A stretch of DNA of 64,000 nucleotides from Spirosoma panaciterrae DSM 21099 (GTDB lineage: Bacteria; Bacteroidota; Bacteroidia; Cytophagales; Spirosomataceae): the NCBI RefSeq assembly GCF_000374025.1, contig NZ_KB893172.1, forward strand, positions 678,879 through 742,878, read 5' to 3'. The translations under genes were made by a program, and so were the position numbers. The notes under the pieces are model-generated. The model was not told where the DNA came from, did not search any database, and saw only the letters and a list, made by a program, of their open reading frames with translations. Shown here in pieces: positions 27,142 through 35,263 of the stretch (within the stretch, counting starts at the first letter, position 1; each line of letters begins with the position of its first letter).

Positions 27142-28278
27142 TCAATCAGTCATCACTTTGCTATACTCGCTGGGGGTAAGTCCGGTAAATCGTTTGAAGA
27201 TGAGGTTGAATGTCGATTTGGATTTGAAACCCGCTTCCATCGCCAGGCCCAGCAGGTTGAAATGCTTCATTGCCGGATCGGTCATGAACGCCTTTACCTG
27301 TTCGACCCGGTACTTATTGACGAAGTTGTAGAAATTATCGCCCAGTCCTTCGTTAATCAACTGGGAGAGCATACTTCGGCTGATTGAGAGCTGTTTGGCC
27401 AGATCGCTCAATGTCAATTCGGGATCGAGGTAAGGTTTTTCATTGTCCATATAGTGAAGGAGCCGATCAACCAGTTGTTGGTCAGGTTTTTTAGCGGGCG
27501 TTGGGTCGGCTTCGCGAGACGAGGTGAGAGGCTCTTGCGGAGTATGGGTGGATGAAATAGTAAAAATGCTCCTCTGAAGAATGCCTTTGTAGCCTAATGC
27601 AAACACAGAGAGCGAAAGGATGACGGCAATCGTTCGGGCCGACCAGAACATCGTGCCATGATGAATCACATTCAGCAGAATAAGCAGAAAAAAGAGGTTG
27701 ATACCCAGGAAAACCCCCATAAAGAACCGAACCCAGGCAATGCTTACATGTTCCTTGTTCGATACTTCCTGCTCAATCTGCTTCTGATACGTAAGCCACC
27801 GTTTATGTATGAAAAACAGGTAGACCGAAAACTGAACGACCATACAGGCCCAGAACAGACCAGATCGCCATGACCGTTGACCGACCAGATAGTTGGTCAG
27901 CGAAGGGGTAGGGGGAAGACTTTTCAGCAGGAGTGCGAAAAAAATGGCAATCAGAAACGGGATAAAATGAGCCACCGTCCCAACGGACAGCCGCACACGA
28001 TGGTCGGTCAGTTCCTGAACGTATAGCCAGAGCAAGGGCGCAATCAGAAAAAAACTAGGATCGCCCAGGGCGTAGGACTTAATCGAAAAATGGCTAACAA
28101 CCCGCCCGGCAAACGTGGTGTGCAGCACACTGAACGACATGGCCAGGAGCAGGATCGAGAGGAATATATTGGCCCGGTTTGCCTGAACGTTGCGGTTGTT
28201 CAGCAGCAACGTAACAAACACACCCTGAACAATGCCTGCATAAATGATGAGTAAGGAGAGCTGTTCTAAAAAGGCCAC
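27142..28278 (-). CDS. AraC-family regulator with a seven-helix membrane sensor
   Basis: This encodes 378 residues starting at a GTG at 28276-28278; no ATG was found in frame close upstream. Residues 1-230 hold about seven hydrophobic helices, a sensor region seen in several Bacteroidota AraC regulators. A linker of ~35 residues follows, then the double helix-turn-helix DNA-binding domain: LTLSDLAKQLSISRSMLSQL, then LGLAMEAGFKSKSTFNLIFK and the closing GLTPSEYSKVM. It heads a same-strand series with the ABC exporter and may control it. A 21-bp-spaced direct repeat 180 bp upstream (28460-28490) is a candidate binding site. Confidence 0.9.
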   Translation of the reverse strand: MAFLEQLSLLIIYAGIVQGVFVTLLLNNRNVQANRANIFLSILLLAMSFSVLHTTFAGRVVSHFSIKSYALGDPSFFLIAPLLWLYVQELTDHRVRLSVGTVAHFIPFLIAIFFALLLKSLPPTPSLTNYLVGQRSWRSGLFWACMVVQFSVYLFFIHKRWLTYQKQIEQEVSNKEHVSIAWVRFFMGVFLGINLFFLLILLNVIHHGTMFWSARTIAVILSLSVFALGYKGILQRSIFTISSTHTPQEPLTSSREADPTPAKKPDQQLVDRLLHYMDNEKPYLDPELTLSDLAKQLSISRSMLSQLINEGLGDNFYNFVNKYRVEQVKAFMTDPAMKHFNLLGLAMEAGFKSKSTFNLIFKRFTGLTPSEYSKVMTD

Positions 28279-28459
28279 CAGGTCGCTGAAGGAAGCAGGA
28301 TAAAAATAGATTGCAGGCGTAAAAATACACGTTAATGTGAAGCCGTTCGTCCATCTGGATACGGATGGACGGGTTCTAAGGGTGCCGAAGTCTGCCCTAA
28401 GTCAGTTAAAACGGCTAATAGATGGCCTCGTGGATTTCAGACTATGCTCCACATACACC

Positions 28460-28490
28460 AAAATCCACCGTTTATCGGGTAAAATTCACC
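28460..28490. promoter_or_regulatory. Candidate AraC-type operator: direct repeats 21 bp apart
   Basis: AAAATCCACC at 28460-28469 and AAAATTCACC at 28481-28490 start exactly 21 bp apart, two helical turns, the geometry of AraC-family half sites. They lie 39-69 bp upstream of the TAGCTTTG box of the 75-residue gene and 180 bp upstream of the divergent AraC-type regulator gene. Related half sites occur inverted at 63611-63648. Confidence 0.45.
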
Positions 28491-28528
28491 AGATATACAC
28501 TTGGGCTTTCGAGCGGCAGGTAGTGTTG

Positions 28529-28536
28529 TAGCTTTG
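28529..28536 (+). promoter_or_regulatory. Promoter -7 element of the 75-residue gene
   Basis: TAGCTTTG, an exact TAnnTTTG match, ends 42 bp before the ATG at 28579. Confidence 0.55.
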
Positions 28537-28578
28537 TTGCGCTAACCTCATTTAACCACTGCTCAATCAAGTATCACC

Positions 28579-28806
28579 ATGAAGTCCTTATTTCCGTATT
28601 TCATAATGGGTGTCCTGTTTCTGGCCGGGAACCGTCTGGTCGATCGTCAACAGCAGTACAAAAATTCAGAGCTGGCTCCGGCCAAAAAAACTTTTCGGTA
28701 CGGTGTGTTTACCGTCGGTACGGGCGCTCCTAAAATGCAACTTACCAATAGGGCTGCCAGAACGGTTGTGGCCGATCGGCGAGCATTGAAAAATGCACCT
28801 ATGTAA
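28579..28806 (+). CDS. Small exported protein, 75 residues, possibly truncated
   Basis: An N-terminal hydrophobic segment (LFPYFIMGVLFLAG) precedes a basic region (APAKKTFRYGVFTVGTGAPK). The family is not certain. The FRYGV-x-T strand followed by short beta-like text resembles the start of small exported beta-sandwich proteins of this group, such as the one at 62698-63072, but the product stops early at residue 75. Just downstream, at about 28850-28884, EAPFRYGVLTAL is encoded in a short frame, a decayed echo of the same motif. An exact promoter word and the putative AraC-type operator upstream support a real gene. Confidence 0.55.
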   Translation: MKSLFPYFIMGVLFLAGNRLVDRQQQYKNSELAPAKKTFRYGVFTVGTGAPKMQLTNRAARTVVADRRALKNAPM

Positions 28807-28992
28807 AGCGGGTCTATACCAACCACCGCCCACGAAGCTCCCTTTCGGTACGGAGTTTTGACAGCCTTGTAAAATACCAGACCGTAAGGGAATTTATGGT
28901 ATAGTAAACGGCCTTTTACTCAGGAACCGGTACAGGCAAACCCCGCTCTCTGTTGTATTCCAGCTAGCTGCGTGATGGTTATACAAGGCAGA

Positions 28993-29379
28993 TCAATTAG
29001 CGGAGTAGGGGATTACGGCAGGCTTGTTCAATCGTTTTTTACGCCGTTTCTTTTGTTCGATTAGCTGACAGAAAATCGTTTGCATCAGATCGGCTTGGCC
29101 GGTATAATCGGCACGAGGCTGAAACCAGTAATTGGTGAGTTCGATTTCCTCAACATTTTCCAGTTCGACCATTTGCCATCGACTTGGCGTGTGGGCATCG
29201 GGCACAATGTCCAGGCAGTAGCCATAGATGGTTAGCTGCTTTCGACCTTCTTTGGGAAACCCGAACAGATACGGCTCCAGGGTTCGCCAATTTTTATTCT
29301 GTTTGATTTGAATGACCCGTTGAGTCGTAATGGCCGAGTCGATAATGCTCCAAACAGAATCGGGTTGAGTAGTATTCAT
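28993..29379 (-). CDS. Hypothetical protein resembling a stand-alone WYL-like ligand domain
   Basis: This encodes 128 residues with no signal or membrane segment. The pattern IIDSAITTQRVIQIKQ, RTLEPYLFGFP, LTIYGYCLD and WQMVELENVEEIEL followed by WFQPRADY follows the order of the WYL domain (helix, strand, R-x-x-x-P-Y, strand, W-x-x-x-x-L-x-x-I, F-x-P-R-x-x-Y). WYL domains sense nucleic-acid or nucleotide ligands in regulators; here there is no DNA-binding partner in the same chain. The basic tail (EQKKRRKKRLNK) could bind nucleic acid. It sits between the small exported protein and the LacI remnant. Confidence 0.65.
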   Translation of the reverse strand: MNTTQPDSVWSIIDSAITTQRVIQIKQNKNWRTLEPYLFGFPKEGRKQLTIYGYCLDIVPDAHTPSRWQMVELENVEEIELTNYWFQPRADYTGQADLMQTIFCQLIEQKKRRKKRLNKPAVIPYSAN

Positions 29380-29511
29380 GAGTGTTCAGATATGGGTATA
29401 CAGAGGAAATATTTGGTGTGTTCATATCATATACCATGCCAATTTTGGAAGGCGTTAAATGTTTTTTAAAAGGTTTATTGGCCTGAATAACAGTAGATAT
29501 ATATAAATTGA

Positions 29512-29650
29512 TTAAGCAACCGTCGAGCCGCGAACAATTAGTCGGGAAGGCCGCACGATTATTTTCGATTCAGGGCGATCATCATTGACCATCAATTACT
29601 TGATAAACAGTTGTGACAGCCTGTTTGCCCAACTCATCAGGCTTCGTTGG
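29512..29650 (-). pseudogene. Remnant of a LacI-family regulator (C-terminal end)
   Basis: Reading the minus strand, one frame gives PDELGKQAVTTVYQVIDGQ, the typical late helix of LacI-family regulators, and then meets stop codons. After a one-base shift the frame continues DDRPESKIIVRPSRLIVRGS and STVA with a proper TAA at 29512-29514; L-I-V-R-x-S-T is the usual family ending. Upstream (to about 29800) only fragments such as IPDTVFV, with several stops, hint at the rest. The gene is therefore decayed, with at least one frameshift and a lost N-terminus. It probably once controlled a sugar-related neighbour such as the gene at 30178. Confidence 0.7.
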
Positions 29651-30177
29651 GAAAGGAACGGACTAGCAAAAAGTCATTTTCAGGGAAGCGCTCATTTCAA
29701 GCCATCCATTTCGACCTCACTACTTCAATCAGGAGGGATTACCATCAACACAAATACCGTATCGGGTATCGCTTTGGGGCATTACCAGGATGGCAGCCCT
29801 ATCGGTTCCCTGTCTCGACGAATGGCCTGGTACAGGTCATAATCAACCCGCTAACTTATAGGTCTATCCTGAACCAGACGGGTATGGATGTTCGCTAATT
29901 TGTATGGAGAATAGCCTCTTCTGAAAGCCCCCGATTAGGGTTAAAAACAACTATTTTCAATACGGCAGGATAAGCCAAACGCCAACTGAAACAAAATCTG
30001 GACGGGAAATAAAGAGTAAAGGAATGAAGGGGGACATCTTATCACGTTGGGCTGTGGGACACAGACTACTCGACCGGATGGCTTTGGCTACCGTATAAGT
30101 GGGCTATGGGGATACAACCCACGGTGATGGGTCGAAAGTTGGGAAGGTTAAAAGGCAGTCTTATAAATTAGTAATCA
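29651..30177. other. Gene-less stretch upstream of the 30178 gene
   Basis: Apart from faint possible traces of the LacI remnant up to about 29800, no convincing gene was found on either strand. Short open frames at 29585-29898 (+) are antisense to the remnant and have no family-like sequence. No exact promoter word lies close to the start at 30178. Confidence 0.5.
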
Positions 30178-32706
30178 ATGTCTAACAAGTTGACGAATGC
30201 GGTTGGGGTTTTGTGCTGGCTGGTTAGCCTGACGGTGAATGCACAGTCGGGACAAACGGTATCACTGACCAACGAGCAGGTAAAAATCGTCTGGAAGAAT
30301 TCAGCTAATGGCTGGACGATTGGACAGGTATCGGTTCGGAAAGGGACAGGCTGGGTAAATGTAGCGACTCCTTCGGGCGAAAATACACTACTCTATGCCG
30401 CTGAAAAACCGTCTGATAAGCCCGATACGACCTTTCGAGACAGTGCAGGTGAGGTGTTTCCTGGGCCAAAATACCATTACCAGGAATCACAGTGGGCCGA
30501 GAGTACCAATCCGGTATCGCTGAACCGGGCAGGCCAGGCTTACTTTTTCTTTCCGGAAGAAGCGAAACAAACGGGGAAAAACCGCCTTCAATTTCAGCAG
30601 GAGACCGACGTCGCGACCATTCGTACAGAATGGTCATTGGATTCGAAGTTTGGCACAGACGTTATCGTCAAACAGACCGTGACGCCCAAAAAAGATGGTT
30701 TTTTCTCACTGGCAAGCCCGACGCTGGCTACGCTGACTGAGCAGAATCTGGCCTGGGCTACGGTGCCGGGTTATTTTCAGGGCAATGCATTTCAGAAAAA
30801 CTTCGCGCTGGCTTATGCCTACGGGCACGGAATCCCGACTTTGCCTGCCATTTACCGGGAACGATGTGCCAGTACACTCTGCCCCATGCTGACGGGTAAA
30901 AACGGGATTACGCTTTCGGTTATTCCTGACCCCAGCCTAGCCCGCGATCCCTGGGCGGTCGATAAAAGTACGCAGACGACCTGGAACATTGGTCTATCAC
31001 ATATGAACCGCAAGGCCCAACTCTCACCAACCCTGTACTATCCGATTCTGGGTGAGCCGAAGTCAGCCCTGAAAGCGGGAGAGCCTGTAACCTACACCTT
31101 TCGGTATAGCCTGACGGATGGCGACTGGTTCAAAGCTCTGAATCACGCGGTGTATGACATCTTTCGGTTCAAGGAAACGCTGGCCTTACGACAAAGCAGG
31201 CAATCGCTGACCGACCGCATCCAGAAAATGCACCACTACCTGACCGACCCTAAAACGTCAATGTGGAACATTGAAGAGTTTGACGGTAAAAAGATTGGGG
31301 CGCAATCCTATCTGGGTGGCGTCGTCGGCTCCAACAAGGACGCCATGAAGAACTCCGATTATGGAGCTATGTGGATGCTGGCTAATGCTACCAAAGATCC
31401 GCTGTTGACCCAAAATGTGCTGCCGTATGCGCTGAATTTCAAACTGGTTCAGCAGGAAACGGGAAATAACTTTTTTAAGGGAGCCGTAGAAGGCCAGTAC
31501 TATTTAGCCAAATCCAAAAAGTTTGTGGAGGAGTGGGGCGAAGTGGTCGAACCGATTGCGCTAACCTACTATACCATGCTCGATATGGGTAATATGCTCC
31601 TGTTTGAGCCTACCAATGCCGAATTGAAAGAGCGTCTACGCTTCGGAGCCGAACGATTGATGGACTGGCAAAAACCCGATGGACATTGGGCCGTTGCGTA
31701 TGACCGACATACGGAAAAGGAGATGTTTAAAGACATTCAGGATGTACGCCCGACGTTTTATGGGCTGATCGTAGCGTATCGGTTGCTGAACGATCCGAAA
31801 TACCTGACTGCCGCCCGAAAAGGAGCCGACTGGTTTTTGAAACATGCTATTGAAACGGGCCGCTTTCTGGGCGTTTGTGGGGATGCCCGCTACGCACCCG
31901 ATTTTGCTACAGGACAATCAGCGCAGGCACTGCTGGATTTATATGACCTGACCAAAGAGGCCCGCTATCGGGATGGAGCCATCAAAGCCGCCAAAATATA
32001 CACCACGTCGATCTACACCCATCCCATTGCCAATCAGACCATAAAAACCGTCAATGGCGTGCAGCGTGAGGACTGGGAAATCAGTCAGACGGGGTTGAGT
32101 TTTGAACATGGCGGTATTTTCGGATCGGCCAACCGGGCGGGCCCAATTCAGTTGTGTAGCCATGCGGGCTTGTTTATTCGGATGTATGCCCTCACAAAAG
32201 AACCGATCTTTGCTGATATGGCGCGGGCGGGCGCCATTGGCCGCGACGCCTTTGTGGATGCGAAAACGAGCGTAGCTTCCTATTACTGGAATGCCATGAA
32301 TCGGGGAGCAGGCCCTTATCCACACCATGCCTGGTGGCAGGTTGGCTGGCTAACCGATTATCTGATGGCTGAAGCCGAATTACGGTCGGGAGGGAAGGTG
32401 ACGTTTCCACGCGGGTTTGTGACGCCAAAAGTAGGTCCGCATCAAACGTATGGGTTTGCCCCAGGCACAGTAAATGGTGAAAAAGCGAATCTGGTCATCG
32501 ACGAAAATCTGGTTACGGTCGACAATCCATCCGTCGATTACATCCTGGCGAAATCCGTACAGAGTGGTAAACTGTTTGTGGTCCTGCTGAATAATCGGGC
32601 ACAAGCCAGCGATTTTACAGTGACTGCTAAAAATGGGAAGCTAATGAAAAAGCAGTTACCCGCATTTGGCATCGAGGTGATGACGCTCGACAATAAGGAA
32701 TTATAG
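30178..32706 (+). CDS. Large exported protein with an alpha/alpha-barrel (six-hairpin-like) domain
   Basis: This encodes 842 residues. The signal peptide ends LTVNAQ. Residues ~25-330 are beta-rich, suggesting a sandwich of the kind preceding catalytic barrels. Residues ~340-760 contain repeated helical hairpins with aromatic and Gly turns (SDYGAMWMLANAT, LTYYTMLDMGNMLLF, RPTFYGLIVAYRLL, GQSAQALLDLYDLTKEARYR, WWQVGWLTDYLMAEAELR), typical of (alpha/alpha)6-toroid glycosidases and lyases. Acidic residues in the hairpin loops are candidate catalytic groups, but none could be assigned. A final beta domain (~765-842) closes the chain. A sugar-cleaving role is inferred. It lies beside a decayed LacI-type regulator and a decayed transporter, so its original operon may have eroded. 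Confidence 0.75.
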   Translation: MSNKLTNAVGVLCWLVSLTVNAQSGQTVSLTNEQVKIVWKNSANGWTIGQVSVRKGTGWVNVATPSGENTLLYAAEKPSDKPDTTFRDSAGEVFPGPKYHYQESQWAESTNPVSLNRAGQAYFFFPEEAKQTGKNRLQFQQETDVATIRTEWSLDSKFGTDVIVKQTVTPKKDGFFSLASPTLATLTEQNLAWATVPGYFQGNAFQKNFALAYAYGHGIPTLPAIYRERCASTLCPMLTGKNGITLSVIPDPSLARDPWAVDKSTQTTWNIGLSHMNRKAQLSPTLYYPILGEPKSALKAGEPVTYTFRYSLTDGDWFKALNHAVYDIFRFKETLALRQSRQSLTDRIQKMHHYLTDPKTSMWNIEEFDGKKIGAQSYLGGVVGSNKDAMKNSDYGAMWMLANATKDPLLTQNVLPYALNFKLVQQETGNNFFKGAVEGQYYLAKSKKFVEEWGEVVEPIALTYYTMLDMGNMLLFEPTNAELKERLRFGAERLMDWQKPDGHWAVAYDRHTEKEMFKDIQDVRPTFYGLIVAYRLLNDPKYLTAARKGADWFLKHAIETGRFLGVCGDARYAPDFATGQSAQALLDLYDLTKEARYRDGAIKAAKIYTTSIYTHPIANQTIKTVNGVQREDWEISQTGLSFEHGGIFGSANRAGPIQLCSHAGLFIRMYALTKEPIFADMARAGAIGRDAFVDAKTSVASYYWNAMNRGAGPYPHHAWWQVGWLTDYLMAEAELRSGGKVTFPRGFVTPKVGPHQTYGFAPGTVNGEKANLVIDENLVTVDNPSVDYILAKSVQSGKLFVVLLNNRAQASDFTVTAKNGKLMKKQLPAFGIEVMTLDNKEL

Positions 32707-32799
32707 GTTGGTAAGTACGGCATGGACCGTGCCAACGGTGCGGTTCTATTTTTGACTACCTCCAAAAACGAATATGAGCTTGGACACAATCACAACCAG

Positions 32800-32982
32800 T
32801 TATTCGGGTTGCCTGAGTTCTTCCGGGAGGCCAACTCGTTCGATAAAGGCTTTATCAGCGGCAATCTTGTCCGCAAACGGCTCTCGACCGTCTTTAGCTT
32901 TTAGCATTCGCTTCGGCACAATCCTGGGAGGTGTTGGTACTTTGGTCGCATTCATGGCTGTATTTATTGCTGGTATACTCAT
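32800..32982 (-). CDS. 60-residue protein translationally coupled to the DUF6934-like gene
   Basis: The ATG at 32980-32982 overlaps the TGA of the upstream gene as ATGA, the classic sign of translational coupling. The product has a flexible N-terminus (SIPAINTAMNATKVPTPP) and a charged second half (KRMLKAKDGREPFADKIAAD, then KAFIERVGLPEEL) likely to form one or two helices. There is no signal or membrane segment. The family was not recognised. A small partner encoded immediately after a DUF6934-type gene could be a binding partner or antidote, but that is speculation. The TAA is at 32800-32802. Confidence 0.6.
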   Translation of the reverse strand: MSIPAINTAMNATKVPTPPRIVPKRMLKAKDGREPFADKIAADKAFIERVGLPEELRQPE

Positions 32983-33419
32983 TTTTTTCGAATCAGGAAG
33001 GCTTCATAAGGACGGTTAGATTGAAATCCCTCCCATGAAGCATGATAGTAGCCAAACATAACAAAATAAGTCAAGAGTTCCTCTCTGGCCCGGTTAATAG
33101 CCATACGATAAAGCCGATTTCTGGATGGAGAATTGCCTCTGAATAAGACAGTGGATGCTGGATGGTCAGACAAAAATAGGTGAGTGATTTGGAATATAGT
33201 AGCTAAAATAACCGGCATATCGCCATTGTCGCTGACTGATTGGTCGTCGATTTCAGTGGTAGCGGGTTTAACATCACCCAAAGCCAAATTATAAATGTCT
33301 GGAGAACTGATCAGACTGAAAATAACCGCTTTCTGAATCAGACCTTTTGGACCAATGCTTTCGAAGAAAAACTGAGTAGTATCGTCTGTCTGATTAAATG
33401 AATAGGATGGGTACTGCAC
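32979..33419 (-). CDS. DUF6934-like protein of unknown function
   Basis: This encodes 146 residues if translation starts at the GTG at 33417-33419 (VQYPSYSFNQ). The open frame continues to 33596 but that part is antisense to a transporter remnant, and an exact minus-strand promoter word at 33438-33445 lies inside it. The family pattern is clear: FFFESIGPKGLIQKAVIFSL, YNLALGDVKP, DNGDMPVILATIFQITHLF, a Gly/Arg block ending RNRLYRMAIN, and a C-terminus WEGFQSNRPYEAFLIRKK. Members are small cytoplasmic proteins widespread in Bacteroidota with no known function. It is followed by a 60-residue gene overlapping by ATGA. Confidence 0.75.
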   Translation of the reverse strand: MQYPSYSFNQTDDTTQFFFESIGPKGLIQKAVIFSLISSPDIYNLALGDVKPATTEIDDQSVSDNGDMPVILATIFQITHLFLSDHPASTVLFRGNSPSRNRLYRMAINRAREELLTYFVMFGYYHASWEGFQSNRPYEAFLIRKK

Positions 33420-33437
33420 AAGTATAAATATTTTGCA

Positions 33438-33445
33438 CAAAAGTA
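33438..33445 (-). promoter_or_regulatory. Promoter -7 element of the DUF6934-like operon
   Basis: The minus strand reads TACTTTTG, an exact TAnnTTTG match ending 19 bp before the GTG at 33419. It implies a leader of about 12 nt and decides the start. Confidence 0.6.
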
Positions 33446-33452
33446 CATAAAA

Positions 33453-34165
33453 CTGAATTCTACCATCGATACCACCGTCATTGTCATTGGTTTCGCTGTT
33501 TATTAAAGGTTCGGTATTGTACCCGGTTGCCAAGCTGGTTAGCTCGTCGCTCAACCTGCCGTTGATGCCCTGTACTATCGGACTGGGACTATTCATGATT
33601 GCCTGTACGGCCGGGAGGGCTTTGGGCCGTAATGGTCACCGATATTTTGCAGTTCGTGGTTCTGTCGGCAGCGGTGTTTATTCTATTCCCTTTGTCGCTG
33701 GAGAAAGTAGGTGGTTTCGATAGTTTCACCAAGCAAGTACCCGACGGCTTTTTCGATCTGCTGAATGGCGAATATACCTTCGGTTTTGTGGTCGCGTTCG
33801 TCATCTATCACATCTGTTACATCGGTGGCAACTGGACCTTTGTGCAGCGATACACCAGCGTCGATACCCCTAAATCGGCCCGAAAAGTGGCATTTCTGTT
33901 TGCAGGCTTATACCTCATTAGTCCGGTGATCTGGATTTCGGGTGTCGCGGGGTTCATCGTGGGTATTTGGGCTGGGCATGATTGGCATCGCTTTACTGGT
34001 TCCGGCAGCGGGGGGTATCGTCGAAGTGGTGCTGAGTATTTCGTCAATTTCGGGTGGGCCGTTGCTGGCTCCGCCACTATGGGCTTTATTTTCGAAACGG
34101 CTAACCAGCCGGACAACGCTTTGGATTACGGGGATTAGCCTGACCGTCAATCTGTTCTTCAAAAC
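33453..34165 (+). pseudogene. Sodium:solute symporter remnant with internal deletions and frameshifts
   Basis: Pieces of one SSS-family transporter appear in order but in three frames. Residues like an N-terminus (LNSTIDTTVIVIGFAVY, 33453-33503, start codon degraded to CTG) run into TAA. They are joined almost directly to VLYPVAKLVSSSLNLPLMPC. A shift near 33610-33620 leads to GGLWAVMVTDILQFVVLSAA and a long intact stretch (SFTKQVPDGFFDLL, YIGGNWTFVQRYTS). Another shift after PVIWISG leads to GIALLVPAAGGIVEVVLSIS and LFSKRLTSRTTLWITGISLT. A full member is ~500-600 residues; about 230 remain. The 5' end is also used, on the other strand, by the leader of the DUF6934-like operon. Confidence 0.85.
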
Positions 34166-34336
34166 GACCGGCAGGAGCGTATTTTGACCGCAACCAATAA
34201 TCACCAGAGTCGTAATACCATCCGTTTCGATCCTGCTATTGTAACAACCAGCCTGACCATTCATTTGAAACGCGTAAATGGCAACGGCGAGACTAAAACC
34301 GTTCCGGCTGCTCTGATGGAAGTTCGATGCTATTAG
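34166..34336 (+). pseudogene. C-terminal fragment of an unrelated gene joined to the symporter remnant
   Basis: In frame from 34166 to TAG 34334-34336: DRQERILTATNNHQSRNTIR, FDPAIVTTSLTIHLKRVNGN, then ETKTVPAALMEVRCY. The N-x-x-Q-x-R ... hydrophobic strands ... E-[VI]-R-x-Y ending resembles the C-terminal beta domain of FAD-dependent oxidoreductase-like exported proteins of Bacteroidota. No start or upstream part exists, so a deletion fused this tail to the symporter end. The exact parent family is uncertain. Confidence 0.5.
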
Positions 34337-34341
34337 GGCTG

Positions 34342-34404
34342 AACCGCGAGGGCGCGAAGACGCAAGGGAAAGTTAATTCTTTGCGTCTTCGCGCCCTCGC
34401 GGTT
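34342..34404. terminator. Perfect 24-bp stem hairpin, CGCGAAG word family
   Basis: Arms 34342-34365 (aaccgcgagggcgcgaagac...) and 34381-34404 are perfect complements with a 15-base loop, followed by ttatct. It lies between the gene-fragment end at 34336 and the minus-strand HAD gene ending at 34419, so it can end both. Confidence 0.9.
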
Positions 34405-34418
34405 TTATCTAACAGACT

Positions 34419-35066
34419 TTAAGTAGATGCGCGTTTGCCGCACACAGCGTGGAAAATATCATCGACGGTATGGAATCGTTCGATGTCCGAGTAAGTGTTA
34501 AAAATATCGGTTCGCGTAAACCCCCAGGCTACGGCACCAAAGGCCATGTGTTCCTTGCGGGCGGCTTCCAGGTCCCGAACTTCGTCTCCTATACAAAGTA
34601 TGTTCTGGGGCGCAATACCACTTTTAGCTGCCACTTTCCTGAATTGACTGGATTTGCCAAAAACAGCCGTTCCGCACCGATAATAACGGATCAGCGATGC
34701 GCTTTCTGTTCCAAGCACACGACGGATATTTTCTTCCGAATTGGAACTGACAATGGCTAGCTGAACACCCTGACTGGCAAGTTGCTTTAGCAAATCAGCG
34801 ATACCTTCGAACAGTTGAATTTGATTGATGCTGTCTCCCATCAATCGAATAAACGTACGGGCCACAAAGGGCATTTTCCAGGCTGGCATACCAACGTGTT
34901 TCATCATCTGGCGCACGGTAAGACCCCGGACCTCATCAACCTCTTCAGGGGTAATCCGCTTAAACTGATAGATGTCGGCCAGCGTATTGAACGCCTGCCG
35001 AAAGAACGGGAACGAATTGGCCAGTGTGCCATCGAAATCGAAAATGACTAATTTGAAGTTTGCCAT
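34419..35066 (-). CDS. HAD-superfamily phosphatase, phosphoglycolate-phosphatase-like
   Basis: This encodes 215 residues, cytoplasmic. All four HAD motifs are visible: I (IFDFDGTLANS, nucleophile Asp), II (AIVSSNSEENI), III (a Lys in VFGKSSQFRKV) and IV (CIGDEVRDLEAARK). The helical C1-type cap lies between motifs I and II (FKRITPEEVDEVRGLTVRQM). The layout matches Gph/PGPase-like and beta-phosphoglucomutase-like enzymes; the substrate cannot be assigned. It is a single gene, convergent with the transporter remnant, and has no adjacent Calvin-cycle or sugar gene to hint at its role. Confidence 0.92.
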   Translation of the reverse strand: MANFKLVIFDFDGTLANSFPFFRQAFNTLADIYQFKRITPEEVDEVRGLTVRQMMKHVGMPAWKMPFVARTFIRLMGDSINQIQLFEGIADLLKQLASQGVQLAIVSSNSEENIRRVLGTESASLIRYYRCGTAVFGKSSQFRKVAAKSGIAPQNILCIGDEVRDLEAARKEHMAFGAVAWGFTRTDIFNTYSDIERFHTVDDIFHAVCGKRAST

Positions 35067-35263
35067 GCGGAAACAGGCTGAACAGACTATCTAAACGGTG
35101 TCTCACCGATCTGTATGCCCAGTTAAATTAGCGCAGAAAAATGGCTCATACAAAAGAGTAGGAGAGATACGGCCTAAGTGATTGTATTGCAGACGAGCGT
35201 TCTGAGGTTTCGACAAGTAGGAAACCAGAACCTGGCTGTTTAACGATTTAATGCCTCCTCGTG

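Noticed and set aside
29585..29898. Two overlapping plus-strand frames of 85 and 83 codons
   Set aside because: They are antisense to the LacI-family remnant and have no family-like sequence.
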